Below are positions 18,191 to 27,829 of a stretch of 64,000 nt of DNA, piece after piece (within the stretch, counting starts at the first letter, position 1; the number at the start of each line of letters is the position of its first letter). The position numbers were made by a program, and so were the translations under genes. The notes under the pieces are model-generated. The model saw nothing but the letters and a program-made list of their open reading frames with translations. It was not told where the DNA came from and made no database searches. The stretch comes from CAVSXS01 sp963767715 (lineage in GTDB: Bacteria; Chloroflexota; Ktedonobacteria; Ktedonobacterales; Ktedonobacteraceae): positions 282,733-346,732 of the forward strand of contig CAVYFA010000008.1 in the NCBI GenBank assembly GCA_963767715.1. The letters are read 5' to 3'.

Positions 18191-19799
18191 TCAAGAAGAG
18201 AAACTCTGCGCAAGGCTGACCCGGTCGGTTTTGCCGGTAGATGTCTTTGGCAGCATCTCGCAAAATTCGATCATGTCGGGAACCATATAGTGGGGCAACT
18301 GCTGGTTACAGAAGCTTAGCACTTCCTCGCGGCTCAATGTGGTTCCCTCGTAGCAACTAATTATTGCGCGTAGACGATTGCCCAGCACCTCATCCGGCAC
18401 GGGCAGCACCGCCACCTCCCGAATCGCCGGATGCCCATAGAGTACCAATTCGATCTCACCCAGTTCTACGCGGTATCCGCGAGTCTTGATCATCCCATCC
18501 TCACGGCCAAGGTAGAGATAGTTCCCATCGGCGTCCAGGGTCACTATATCACCCGTCTTGTATGCCAATTCGTAGAAATGTGGCTGGAAGGGATTACGAA
18601 CCAGCATTTTCGCCGTCTTTTCGGGATGACCCCAGTAGCCCTGCATCAGCGAGGGCCCGCGCACGTATAACTCGCCGGACTCGCCGGGCTCCGTCACCTT
18701 CTCTCGCCGCGCTGTTGACCGCGAAGACTTCCGTGTTGGCACAGGCTTTGCCGATCGGAATAGGGGTTGTGCGTTCGGGGTCCAGCGGTGGCACCTCGTA
18801 GGAGGTGCAGACGTTGGTCTCGGTCGGGCCATACCAGTTCAGGTAGCGTGCCTGGGGCAGCATGGCCATTAACTGGCGCAGATACTTCACCGGAAAGACC
18901 TCACCGGCAAAGATGATCGCCCGCAGGCAAGAGAGATCATGGGCCGCGATCTGGCCATAGAGCACCAGCAGCGTCAGCACCGACGGCACTGAGTACCAGA
19001 CGGTAATGCGCTCGCGCTCGATCAGTTTAGTCAGTTGCACCGGAAAAGTCGAGGTTCCCTCTGGCACGAGGATAATCGTTGCCCCGGCTTTGCAGGAGGA
19101 GAAAATATCGAAGATCGAGAGGTCAAAGTGCAGGGGCGCGTGACTGGAGACCCGGTCATCGGCCGTCAAACACGCGCACTCCGCCGCCCAGTTCACGAAC
19201 GTCAGCGAATTGCGGTGCGAGATCATGACTCCTTTGGGTGTGCCGGTCGAACCTGAGGTGTAGAGTATATAGGCCGTGTCCGTCTCGATGGCCAGATTCT
19301 CCGGCAGAGGCGCGGAAGAACAGGCAACGACCTCGTTCCAGCTTACCACTGTCACCCCGGCAGGCACGGGTACTTCATCTGGCCGGCGCCCGGCCGGCAA
19401 ATCACAGTCCACCAGCACGACTGTCTCCAGCGGACAGGTGTCGGGAAACATGGCTTGTACCCTGGCCACTTTGCCGGCGCTGGTCAGCAAGGTGGTAATC
19501 TCACTGTCGCGAATGATAAATGCCAGGCGCTGTGCTGGCGCACCCGGGTCCAGTGGCACGTAGCATGCGCCCGTCTTCAGAATTGCAAAGACACTGACTA
19601 CAGAAGCAAGCGACTTAGATACATAGATACCTACGCGGTCACCCGGAGCAACCCCTCGTGCTTGAAGCACTCTCGCCAACCGGTTTGCCAGCGAATCCAA
19701 TTCGCTGTAGGAAAGGCTCTGCTCTCCAGAGATCACTGCTGCTTTGTTGGGAGAGCGGCGTGCGGTCGTCTCCAGAAATTGATGTAGCAAGTAAGCCAT
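18191..19799 (-). pseudogene. AMP-forming ligase of the L-prolyl-carrier-protein type, one frameshift
   Basis: An ANL-superfamily adenylation enzyme of about 535 residues when joined. It contains YILYTSGSTGTPKGVMISH (phosphate loop), HFDLSIFDIFSS (substrate pocket), WYGPTETNVCTSYEVPP, YKTGDIV and the C-terminal lysine motif KTSTGKTDRVSL. The HFDLS...WYSVPSVL pattern resembles the proline adenylases of pyrrole pathways (PltF, RedM, CloN4). That family activates L-Pro and loads it on a carrier protein. The frame changes near 18715: the N-terminal part runs to 18594 in one frame, and the C-terminal part continues in another at REKVTEPGESGELYVRGP. Specificity is inferred from resemblance and neighbours only. 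Confidence 0.8.
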
Positions 19800-19891
19800 A
19801 GTCGTTCCTCCTACTCAAGCAGGTTATTGATTCGCTCATTAGCCATGGAGGACTTCACCCCAATCCTCTTGAAAGGCCGAAACTCGTAAAA

Positions 19892-19950
19892 AAGTGTAGC
19901 ATTCCTCATCTGTAGGTCACAAGCACAAAAACAGGTAAGTAAATTTCCGC
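19892..19950 (-). promoter_or_regulatory. Shared island promoter, copy P4 (before AMP ligase)
   Basis: Minus strand: GCTTGT (one change from GGTTGT), 18 nt, GCTACA, with -10 TACACT at 19893-19898 and upstream box TTACTTACCTG. About 93 nt before the ligase start. It would drive the ligase, carrier protein and acyltransferase as one unit. Confidence 0.7.
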
Positions 19951-19981
19951 ATGATCGCCGGCTTTCCAGTTCATTACCATA

Positions 19982-21253
19982 TCAACTGTCTACCTGTGGT
20001 ACAATCTGCTCTTCATTGCTCTCTGCGGGACCGTTCTCAACAAAGAGCTGACTCTGGTATCTGTGTCCTAAGAGAGGTAAGAGTGGTGAGGCCATCATGG
20101 TTGTAACCAGTGCCATGATTACCAGCATGGCAAACATGGTGGGGGAAAGGATCCCCAGGTCCAGGCCAATGTTGAGGACAATTAATTCCACCAGTCCCCG
20201 CGTGTTCATCAGCACACCCAGGCTTAGCGCATCTCGCCACGACTCCCCCATCCAGCGGCTGGGCAAGGTGGCTCCAACGAATTTGCCTACGCACGCTAGC
20301 GTCAGCACCAGCAGACAGATGAGCCAGAGGGATGGAGTATTGATCAGCCCGATCTGTGTGCGCAGGCCGCTATAGACGAAGAAGATCGGTAGGAAGAGCA
20401 CATTGTTCAATCGATCCATGCTGCGAATGTACTCGATGAATGCGGTTCTACGCGGCAGAATGATCCCAAGGAAGAAGGCTCCAAAGACGGGATGAATGCC
20501 AATCGCATTGGTAAAGTAGGCCGAGAGCAACAGCAGAATCAGGGCGAAGACCACCAATCCCTGTGTGGAACGGATGTGCCGCGCAGCCCAGATGAGCAGG
20601 GGGCGAACCACCGCCAGCATGATACCGATATAGAGGATCGTCAATCCCACCGTGAGAATGGTGCCGGGCGCGCCTCTCCCATTGGCAACGGCTATCACCA
20701 GCGCGAGCAGACACCAGGCTATAATGTCATTGATAGAGGCACAGGTCAAAGCCAGTGTGCCAATTCTGGTTCCCAGCATCTGCTTTTCCGACAGTAAACG
20801 GGCCAGCACGGGAAAGGCGGTAATCGACATAGCCGTTCCGACCAGGAGAATGAAGGAAAACTGGGTGGCTTTTCCCCCCGCAAAGCCAGGGTAGAGGAAG
20901 AAAGCAATTGTGGCACCCAGTAGCAGCGGGAGCAGAATGCTGCTGAGTGAGGCAACAAGGGCCTTGTGGCTCTGCCGCACCATCAGGTTTGTATCCAGCC
21001 GGGCTCCTAGTGAGAACATATACAGGACGAGGCCGATATCGCCCAGGGTTTGAAGAGTAGGAAAGGCGCTAAGCGGAAAGGCCCGGGCCGCGAGACCCGG
21101 CGCCAGCGCTCCGAAAAGGGATGGTCCGAGGGCCAACCCGGCCAGGATTTCTCCAATTACCCATTGCTGACCGATGCGGCGGCAGAGATAGCCGAACAAT
21201 TGGATGGTCAGTAAGATTACAACCAGTTCGAGGAGGATTTGTCCTGTTAGCAT
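19982..21253 (-). CDS. Cation:proton antiporter (CPA2 / KefB-NapA type)
   Basis: A 423-residue polytopic protein with about 12 hydrophobic segments and no C-terminal TrkA-N domain. Family landmarks are EILAGLALGPSLFG, TAMSITAFPVLARLL, the core CASINDIIAWCLLA (conserved Asp of the ion site) and NTRGLVELIVLNIGLDLG near the C-terminus. GGAGG is 5 nt before the ATG. It follows the halogenase by about 40 nt on the same strand, so it probably belongs to that operon. CPA2 antiporters in natural-product clusters may serve ion homeostasis or self-protection; that role is a guess here. Confidence 0.9.
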   Translation of the reverse strand: MLTGQILLELVVILLTIQLFGYLCRRIGQQWVIGEILAGLALGPSLFGALAPGLAARAFPLSAFPTLQTLGDIGLVLYMFSLGARLDTNLMVRQSHKALVASLSSILLPLLLGATIAFFLYPGFAGGKATQFSFILLVGTAMSITAFPVLARLLSEKQMLGTRIGTLALTCASINDIIAWCLLALVIAVANGRGAPGTILTVGLTILYIGIMLAVVRPLLIWAARHIRSTQGLVVFALILLLLSAYFTNAIGIHPVFGAFFLGIILPRRTAFIEYIRSMDRLNNVLFLPIFFVYSGLRTQIGLINTPSLWLICLLVLTLACVGKFVGATLPSRWMGESWRDALSLGVLMNTRGLVELIVLNIGLDLGILSPTMFAMLVIMALVTTMMASPLLPLLGHRYQSQLFVENGPAESNEEQIVPQVDS

Positions 21254-21295
21254 GGAGCCTCCTTGATGGCTTGAACTTTACTGCCGAGAGAGCCT

Positions 21296-22670
21296 TTAGA
21301 ACGTGTCTTTGAAAGCATTCGCCGTCAGATCACCGAGATAGCGGTGCCACAGATGCTGCTCGTTTTGCTCGACTTCGCGCACGATCTGCTTCATGCGTTT
21401 GAGCACGGCCGGCTCCTCTTCATCATAGACATCCCCTTGCAATAGCTTGAGCACATCCAACCGGTAGCGTGGGTCCTGCACAAAAGCGGTGAAGAGCAGA
21501 TTGAGCCGGTAGTACACCGAGATGAACTGGTACCAGTTCTTCGTGCCCCGCCGCAAGGTCGACTCAAACGTCTGAAAGCTTTTCCGGCTGAAATCACCCA
21601 TCTCGGCCGCTTGCACAATATCGCGACTGGCAAAACGGGCGCTGTTGAGGGCAATGCTCACTCCGGTGGAAAAGATCGGATCGACAAAGCGTCCCGCATC
21701 GCCCACCAGCACAAAATTGTCGCCGCAGATCTGCTTCATGGCGTAACTGTAATCCCCCTCATCGCTTAAGGGGCGCAGTTGCTCGGCGGCCCTGAGTCCC
21801 TCTGCCAGTTCCGGGCGGCTCCCAACACACTGCCAGAAAAACTCGCTGCGCTCCTCTTTGGATTTGGCGAAGTTTTTCTTCTGGGTGACGACCCCAATGC
21901 TGGTGATCGTATTCGCTGATGGGAATCTGCCAGACCCACGAGTTGGTAAGGGGTAAGAAGTGGATGAAGATGTAGTCGGATTGCGCCTCACTTTGCGCAA
22001 ACAGTCGGCGGTCGTAGCCCTCAAACCAGGTGTGCAGGGCGTACTGGTCAAAGACCGGGTCCTGCACGCGTAACTTGAGCTGATTGCCCAACAGCGTGCG
22101 TCGCCCGCTGGCATCCACCACCATCCTCACGCTTGTGCTGACCTCCTTGTTAGCGATAGAGAAGTTGATGCGCGGTTGATCTGGTGTAGAGAAATCAACG
22201 TTGTTTACCCGCACCCCTTCATAGACGGTCGCTCCCAGTTCCTGGGCATGCTGAAGCAACATCAGATCAAACCTGCCCCGGTCAACATGAAACGTGTAAT
22301 TCCGGTTTACTCCGGGCTGCTGTCGTTCCTCAAAACGGAAATCGACGTAGCTTTCCGGCTCCAGACCATCCAGCTCACTTGGATCATACCGATCCCAGTC
22401 GTGCTGATAGAGGGGTCCCTCGTCAACGGTAGTCCAGGCGGCTCCATATTTTCTGGGGAAGCCGGAGCGATCCATTTTGTCAAGAAACCCGATCTCATTA
22501 AACACCCGGGTGGAGGATGGGACGAGCGATTCTCCCACGTGTGGCCTGGGAAAGAGCTCCTTTTCAAAAACGACACAGCTCAGGCCAGCTTTAGCCATGT
22601 AAGCCGCGGTCGCTGCTCCTCCCGGGCCGCCACCGATTATTCCAATATCAAAGTCAAAATGTTGTGCCAT
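21296..22670 (-). pseudogene. Flavin-dependent halogenase-like enzyme, one frameshift
   Basis: Joined, about 457 residues. The FAD motif IGIIGGGPGGAATAAYMAKAG is at the N-terminus. A PRKYGAAW loop follows, then WVWQIPIS, which is the WxWxIP motif that marks flavin halogenases and blocks monooxygenase activity. The FAD motif GDAGRFVDPIFSTGVSIALN is in the second half. The frame changes near 21905, just after WVWQIPISE. The PltA/Clz5 group of this family chlorinates carrier-bound pyrrole, and the dehydrogenase just upstream fits that. I start at 22670 (MAQHFDFDIGIIGGG). A geranylgeranyl-reductase-type role is less likely given WxWxIP. Confidence 0.78.
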
Positions 22671-22713
22671 CTCCAAATCCTTCTTATAGTCCATACAGTC
22701 AGTAGCGGTTATC

Positions 22714-23859
22714 TCAAAGTCCAAGGGTGCGGGCGATAATCATGCGCTGGATCTCGGAAGTGCCGGAATAAATCGTCCCGGCTAGAGAATCGCGCAGATC
22801 GCGCTCGATCTCGGCTTCTGTCATGTACCCGTATGCGCCGTGAATCTGAATAGCATCCAGGCTCGACTGTATCCAGGCCTCGCTCGTAAATACCTTCGCG
22901 AGCGCTGCCTCGGCCAGTCCTGCTTTGCCCTCTTGCTTGAGCCAGGCGACTTTGTATATTAAAAGCCGGGCGGCCTCGAGCCGCAGATACATATCGGCAA
23001 TCTTGTTGGAAATACTCTGGAACTTCCCGATTGCTTGTCCAAACTGCTTTCGTGTCTTTGCGTACTGAATACACGTTTCCAACTGGCGCTGCATCGCGCC
23101 GACAGCGCTCGCAAGAATGCAACTCCTCTCCCACTCCATCGAGGAGTTGAAGATGGCCATACCAGCACCCTCCTTACCCAGCCGATTCTCGACCGGCACT
23201 TCGCAGTCGGTAAGGATAACCTCACCCATTGGCGAGGTGCGCAGGCCCATTTTATCGAGGCTGCGGCTCACTTCAAAGCCTGGCGTGCCCTTCTCTACAA
23301 GAAATGCGCAGGTACCTGCAAAACCATGACCGGGATTAAGTGAGGCAAAAACGATAACCACATCGGCGATCGGAGCATTAGTAATATAGAGCTTGGAGCC
23401 GTTGAGAATATAGCGATCACCCCGCCGCTCGACTCGTGTCTTCATACTGAAGGCGTCCGATCCCGAGTCCGCCTCGGTCATAGCATGGACGCCGATAATG
23501 TCCCCTGAAACCAGGCCAGGCAGGTAGGCACGCTGCTGGGCGAGTGTGCCAAACTTCAATAGAGGCAGCTCGATGCTCCACATTTGCGCGTTGAGCGAGA
23601 AGATGAGGCCATTGTCGCGGCAGGCATAGCCCAATCCCTCCATGACAAGCACGGTCGTCAGAATATCGGCCCCGCTGCCTCCGAATTCTTCAGGTATGGG
23701 CAGACCCTGAATTCCAAAACGGGCACAGGCTCGCCAGGCATCACGAGAAAACTCGCCGGCCCGCTCGCGTTCGCGAAGGTTGCGATTCAACTCTTTACTG
23801 GCGAACTCGATGACTGAGGATTTCAGTGCAAGCTGATCTGCGCTGAATGAGAGATCCAT
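22714..23859 (-). CDS. Acyl-CoA-dehydrogenase-family flavoprotein, probably L-prolyl-[carrier protein] dehydrogenase
   Basis: An intact 381-residue ACAD. MTEADSGSDAFSMKT (FAD/substrate loop), KTRKQFGQAIGKFQ and the C-terminal IQIHGAYGYM and GTSEIQRMIIARTLGL are all present. The segment CRDNGLIFSLNAQMWS is the pattern I associate with PltE, RedW and CloN3, which oxidise prolyl-S-carrier protein to pyrrolyl-2-carboxyl-S-carrier protein. With the adenylase-like ligase, carriers and halogenase on the same strand this gives a complete (chloro)pyrrole starter set. An ordinary short-chain acyl-CoA dehydrogenase remains the alternative. Promoter P5 lies 133 nt upstream. Confidence 0.85.
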   Translation of the reverse strand: MDLSFSADQLALKSSVIEFASKELNRNLRERERAGEFSRDAWRACARFGIQGLPIPEEFGGSGADILTTVLVMEGLGYACRDNGLIFSLNAQMWSIELPLLKFGTLAQQRAYLPGLVSGDIIGVHAMTEADSGSDAFSMKTRVERRGDRYILNGSKLYITNAPIADVVIVFASLNPGHGFAGTCAFLVEKGTPGFEVSRSLDKMGLRTSPMGEVILTDCEVPVENRLGKEGAGMAIFNSSMEWERSCILASAVGAMQRQLETCIQYAKTRKQFGQAIGKFQSISNKIADMYLRLEAARLLIYKVAWLKQEGKAGLAEAALAKVFTSEAWIQSSLDAIQIHGAYGYMTEAEIERDLRDSLAGTIYSGTSEIQRMIIARTLGL

Positions 23860-23991
23860 ACTTCATCCCATCTACTCAATGAATTGTCCTGAAGAGGTGC
23901 AGCGCCCCGGCACCGGCATAGGCATCTCATGTTCTACCACGAGTGTGACCTATGGATCCCCTGGCTGCAAAAGGCCTGCGACTCACACAAA

Positions 23992-24050
23992 GAGTGTAGC
24001 ATCGACAGGCAGTGTATCACAACCACAAAGCTCAGTACGTAATCTTCCCC
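23992..24050 (-). promoter_or_regulatory. Shared island promoter, copy P5 (before dehydrogenase-halogenase-antiporter)
   Basis: Minus strand: GGTTGT, 18 nt, GCTACA, with -10 TACACT at 23993-23998 and upstream box TTACGTACT. It lies back to back with P8, only some 30 nt apart, forming a divergent control region between the dehydrogenase unit and the first sulfotransferase. Confidence 0.75.
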
Positions 24051-24079
24051 AAAGCGGCTCGCGCTCTGTTCGAATAGCT

Positions 24080-24142
24080 ACCCGTTGAAAATCTGCGCAC
24101 TTTTATGGTTGTTGGCCATAAAAGAGCAATGCTATAGTTCCT
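24080..24142 (+). promoter_or_regulatory. Shared island promoter, copy P8 (before sulfotransferase 1)
   Basis: Plus strand: CCCGTTGAAAA, then GCGCACTTTTAT, GGTTGT (24107-24112), 18 nt and GCTATA, with -10 TATAGT at 24133-24138. The whole block is almost the same as P9. The leader to the gene is about 145 nt. Confidence 0.75.
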
Positions 24143-24283
24143 GTAGTTTTCAGGCTGTGGGAAAGGCTTCCCTCGACTTGAAGAAAGGTGCCCAGTAAAG
24201 CAGCAGCCCGGCAGACCAAAGGATCACCCGATATGTGCTGGTAGCGGAGTTCACTGGCTATTTTGGAGGGAAGTTCTAAGTTT

Positions 24284-25211
24284 ATGATGCCTAACTTTTT
24301 CGTTGTCGGTGCAGCACGGGCTGGCACAACCTCAATCAATCGCTATCTCAGCGAGCACCCGGAGATCTTCATCCCTCAAGCGAAAGAAATGCATTTTTTT
24401 GCGGCTGAGCACTTTCCTTGCACCGGCCCAGGGGATGAAGGGATGAACAGGCTGGTGATCCGGGATGAAGCGGACTATACCAACCTCTTCGCCGGTGTGG
24501 CAGGGGAGAAGGCGATTGGCGAAACCTCGCCTTTCTACCTCTGCTTGCCAGGCACTGCAGAGCGGATCGCGCAGGCGGTTCCCGATGCGAAGATTATTAT
24601 GATCCTGCGCGAGCCGGTGGAGCGGACATACAGCGCCTATATGCACCTGGTACGCGAGGGTCGGGAGACCTTAAGCTATCGAAGAGGGTTTGAACCGGGA
24701 GGCTGAGCGCAAGCAACAAGGCTTTGAGCCGATGTGGTGGTACAAAGAACTGAGCCTGTATTATAGCCAGGTCAAGCGCTACCTGGAGGTGTTCGGAGAA
24801 AAGCAGGTCAAGGTGCTGTTATATGAGGAGTTGTTCTCCGATTTAGGGCAGGGATTGCGTGAAATCTTTGCCTTCCTCGGGGTGAGGGAAGATGTGGTCA
24901 TCGATACCTCCGTGCGCTATAACCCCGCGGGAGTGGTGAAATCACGCAGACTCTATACTTTCCTGACCAGGTTCGTAAGAAACCCCAACGGCCTGGAGAA
25001 AAGGATCAAGTCTCTAATACCACGACAATTGCGCATGGTATGGGCTACTAAAGCTGTGAGTATGCTCGTACAACCGGTTCCTATGGATCCCCAGCTACAA
25101 ACACAGCTCAGACCCTACTTCGTGGAAGATGTGGCGAAGTTGGAGGAGTTGCTCCACCGGAACCTGGACTGCTGGCACTATCAGGAACCAAGTGTTGCGC
25201 ACAAACAGTAA
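24284..25211 (+). pseudogene. PAPS-dependent sulfotransferase, copy 1, one frameshift
   Basis: Joined, about 309 residues of the Sulfotransfer_1/3 type. The PAPS 5'-phosphosulfate loop is NFFVVGAARAGTTSINRYLS and the 3'-phosphate site ILREPVERTYSAYM. Near 24680 the text reads AGCTATCGAAGAGG where the two sister genes have AGTTTCGAGGAAGG or an equivalent. One inserted A breaks the frame just after RETLS; the second frame then continues EAERKQQGFEPMWWYKELSLYYSQ to a normal end. The product would transfer sulfate to a glycan or similar hydroxyl. ATG 24284 is chosen; the spacing to GGAGGG is long (13 nt). Confidence 0.8.
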
Positions 25212-25284
25212 AGCTCGTACCAGAGCCATGTTCGAGAAGATGGTCGGAGAAATCAAGCAGGGCTGTCGATAGGGTGGTTGGACC

Positions 25285-26238
25285 TCATCCTGCCAGGTAT
25301 TGCTTAAAGAAATCAATCATTATGGTTGAGATTTGGCTGGCCGAGGGAATGAGAGCCCCACCCATGGGGGCGAAGCCATGTCCTGAATTTTGCACCATTT
25401 GTAAGATAGCAGGCTGCCCCGCTTGCAGCAGTGCATTATAGAACCGCAATGAGTGAATGGGCGGCACAGTGCCGTCATGATCACCCTGAAGAATCAGAAA
25501 AGGGGGATCAGTATTGGGCGTATTGGCAATGTAATTAGGCGGACTTGCCAATTGAAAATCATTTGATTTAGAACCAAAAATTGTAGGGTCAGAGAGGGCA
25601 GGATCACCAATACCAGAGCCAATATACTCTGGACCAAACATATCGACCACGGCCTGCACAGCGCTTGATTGGTCGGTATACTCTCCAACGTCCCAACCGG
25701 CACTCGGCCCGGCAAGCCCGGCAAGCGAGACCAGGTGGCCTCCCGCGCTTGAGCCCATCAGGCCGATACGGTTTGGATCAATATGGTACTGGGCAGCATG
25801 AGCACGTAGATAGCGAATGGAGCATTTGACGTCCTCGATATTGTCCGGAAACTTGTATTGGGGAGCCAGGCGGTAATCGATGGAAGTCACCACAAACCCA
25901 TCCGCCAGCAGCCCGAGCATCGCTGTAGGTACCTCGGGTGCCGGGCTAATCACGTTGATATTGGCTTTTGATCCTGACGTCCATCCGCCACCATGGACCA
26001 TTTCAACCAGCGGCATGGACGCGTTGCTACTGGCGTCAGCAGGTGTATAGATATCCATGAGCTGGGGAATATTGTCGGGTGAGCAATAGGTGACGGTTTG
26101 GAGCTTGTAGCCTTCTGCGACAGCCGGGCTGCTAGGTGGTGGAGGCTGAAAAAAAAGAAGTTTGCTAGCTATCGCAAGGATAATAACAGCTAGCACTAAA
26201 AGGCCGATAGCGGCTGGGCGATGAAGGGATGAGAACAT
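25285..26238 (-). CDS. Exported alpha/beta hydrolase (esterase/lipase, BD-FAE-like)
   Basis: About 317 residues with an N-terminal hydrophobic anchor (AAIGLLVLAVIILAIASKLLFF). The hydrolase domain has the oxyanion motif VEMVHGGGWTSGS, the nucleophile elbow GLMGSSAGGH, an Asp in LQGDHDGTVP and the His in NSGHGFAP. This HGGG/GxSxG pattern belongs to the carboxylesterase/acetyl-xylan-esterase-like group. The upstream frame is open to 26337, but promoter P6 lies at 26302-26358, so translation must begin below it. ATG 26238 is the natural start. A surface de-acylase acting on the island's product is possible but unproven. Confidence 0.85.
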   Translation of the reverse strand: MFSSLHRPAAIGLLVLAVIILAIASKLLFFQPPPPSSPAVAEGYKLQTVTYCSPDNIPQLMDIYTPADASSNASMPLVEMVHGGGWTSGSKANINVISPAPEVPTAMLGLLADGFVVTSIDYRLAPQYKFPDNIEDVKCSIRYLRAHAAQYHIDPNRIGLMGSSAGGHLVSLAGLAGPSAGWDVGEYTDQSSAVQAVVDMFGPEYIGSGIGDPALSDPTIFGSKSNDFQLASPPNYIANTPNTDPPFLILQGDHDGTVPPIHSLRFYNALLQAGQPAILQMVQNSGHGFAPMGGALIPSASQISTIMIDFFKQYLAG

Positions 26239-26301
26239 GCTTCTTATTAGTCCATTCTTTAAAAGTACATTTATTACATAATTTCTCACAAGGCTTCTTG
26301 A

Positions 26302-26358
26302 AGGAGTGTAGCATCGATAGCAAGCCCTCACAACCACAAAGGTAGGTACGTGATTCTA
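26302..26358 (-). promoter_or_regulatory. Shared island promoter, copy P6 (before exported esterase)
   Basis: Minus strand: GGTTGT, 17 nt, GCTACA, with -10 TACACT at 26305-26310 and upstream box CACGTACCTACC. About 66 nt before ATG 26238. It rules out the longer reading of the esterase. Confidence 0.72.
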
Positions 26359-26503
26359 CGCAAACGAGGTATACGCTGCTCTTAGAATTACTAGCCCTCT
26401 TTTTTTAGATGGCTGGTGCTTTGCGCAGCTTGTTTTGAAAGATTATAATTGAAAAAAGTCCTTTTTCGTAGTACGTTTTTTGCTTGAACAAATAACGGAT
26501 TGG

Positions 26504-27730
26504 ATGCAAGTGAAAAGGTTCCTTTCAACCCGGTGGCGAAGCTTATTACTCGTAATGCTTGTTTTTGCCCTGGTTATTGCCGCTTTCATAACCTTTTCAC
26601 GGAAAGAAAATCCAACAATCGGGCAACCGGCAGGAACAGTACCTGCGGGAACTACGCTAGCAGGTACAACGCCAGCAGGAACAACGGTAGTACCATCAGG
26701 TTCTTCAGGACTCGCGATACATGTTTCCGGCAATCAGCTTGTCAATGCGCAAGGAAAGCCGATCCGGTTAGTCGGTGTAAATGTCATTTCAGGCGATTGT
26801 GTGCCACGTCCTCATAGTCCTTTATCGATTCTACTGGTTGAGCCATCAGATACTGCGGCTGCCGCAGCAATAGCACAGTGGCACGCCAATGTGGTTCGTA
26901 TAACGGTAAATGAGGACTGCTGGTTAGGCATCAATGGAGTCAATCCTGCCTATTCAGGGGCTGCCTATCGGAATGGCATTGTAAGTTTTGTCAAGCTTCT
27001 GCATAGCTATGGCATCTATGTGATTATCAATTTACAAAGTAACGCGCCTGGGAACTACCTGGCAGACAACGGACAGGTCATGGCGGACGCGGATCACGCA
27101 CTTACTTATTGGCAATCAGTCGCCAGCATTTTTAAAAATGATCCGGCTGTTATTTTTGAGCCATATAATGAGCCGCGCATTACCACCAGCAATGCTCAAT
27201 CAACCAATCCCTGGCAATGCTGGCTAGACGGCTGTACTGTAAGAGTCTTGTTTGGGTTGAATAATCAAATCTTGGCAACAAACACCACCTGGCAAGCTGC
27301 CGGTATGCAAAGTCTTGTCAATACGATCCGCTCGACCGGGGCAGCTAACCCAATACTCCTTAGCGGATTGAATCTGGCAGAAAATTTAACAGAACTCTTG
27401 CGCTATCTTCCCTCAGATCCTCAACATCAACTGATTGCCAACTACCATAATTACCAGGGTCCACGAAATACTCTGGCCTATTGGAATACTACCATCGCAT
27501 CAGTTGCACAAAAAATGCCGGTAATCACCAGTGAATTCGGCGAAAAAGATTGCCAGACAACTTTTGTAAATCAGTATATGCAATGGGCAGATCAGCATAA
27601 CATTTCCTATCTTTCCTGGGTCTGGACCAACTGGCAATGCAATGCCTATGGCCTGCTGGCTGATTGGAACGGGACACCAAATGCCTATGGACAGACATTC
27701 TATACCCATTTTCGCCAGGTTAATCCCTGA
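26504..27730 (+). CDS. Membrane-anchored glycoside hydrolase family 5-like protein
   Basis: About 408 residues. A basic N-terminus and one hydrophobic helix (SLLLVMLVFALVIAAFITF) anchor it outside the cell. A Pro-Ala-Gly-Thr linker built from four 5-residue repeats follows. The GH5 barrel shows IRLVGVNVISGDC, VVRITVNEDCWLG, the acid/base EPYNEPR and the nucleophile region VITSEFGEKDC. GH5 enzymes cleave beta-glucans or mannans. Both catalytic Glu are present. ATG 26504 is my start; a TTG at 26480 is an alternative. It is divergent from the esterase, and no shared-promoter copy precedes it. Confidence 0.85.
   Translation: MQVKRFLSTRWRSLLLVMLVFALVIAAFITFSRKENPTIGQPAGTVPAGTTLAGTTPAGTTVVPSGSSGLAIHVSGNQLVNAQGKPIRLVGVNVISGDCVPRPHSPLSILLVEPSDTAAAAAIAQWHANVVRITVNEDCWLGINGVNPAYSGAAYRNGIVSFVKLLHSYGIYVIINLQSNAPGNYLADNGQVMADADHALTYWQSVASIFKNDPAVIFEPYNEPRITTSNAQSTNPWQCWLDGCTVRVLFGLNNQILATNTTWQAAGMQSLVNTIRSTGAANPILLSGLNLAENLTELLRYLPSDPQHQLIANYHNYQGPRNTLAYWNTTIASVAQKMPVITSEFGEKDCQTTFVNQYMQWADQHNISYLSWVWTNWQCNAYGLLADWNGTPNAYGQTFYTHFRQVNP
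26630..26689 (+). repeat. Four tandem 15-bp repeats encoding the AGT-x-P linker
   Basis: Units GCAGGAACAGTACCT, GCGGGAACTACGCTA, GCAGGTACAACGCCA and GCAGGAACAACGGTA follow one another without gaps. They encode the flexible linker between membrane anchor and catalytic domain of the GH5 gene. Copy number may vary between strains. Confidence 0.75.
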
Positions 27731-27829
27731 TCCATTACAGCTCCTCTCACGCCTGCATCTCACTAAGAGCATTGGTGCCTGCTTGCTGGAAGACAAACCA
27801 CTCCTCGTGCTCTGACAGACACCACGCTG

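Noticed and set aside
21296..22670. Geranylgeranyl reductase or simple hydroxylase for the flavoenzyme
   Set aside because: The WVWQIP segment matches the halogenase WxWxIP motif, and the neighbours form a pyrrole-type set. It remains an alternative only until tested.
26302..26337. Extended N-terminus for the exported esterase
   Set aside because: The extra codons overlap promoter P6, and the signal anchor begins only after the ATG at 26238.
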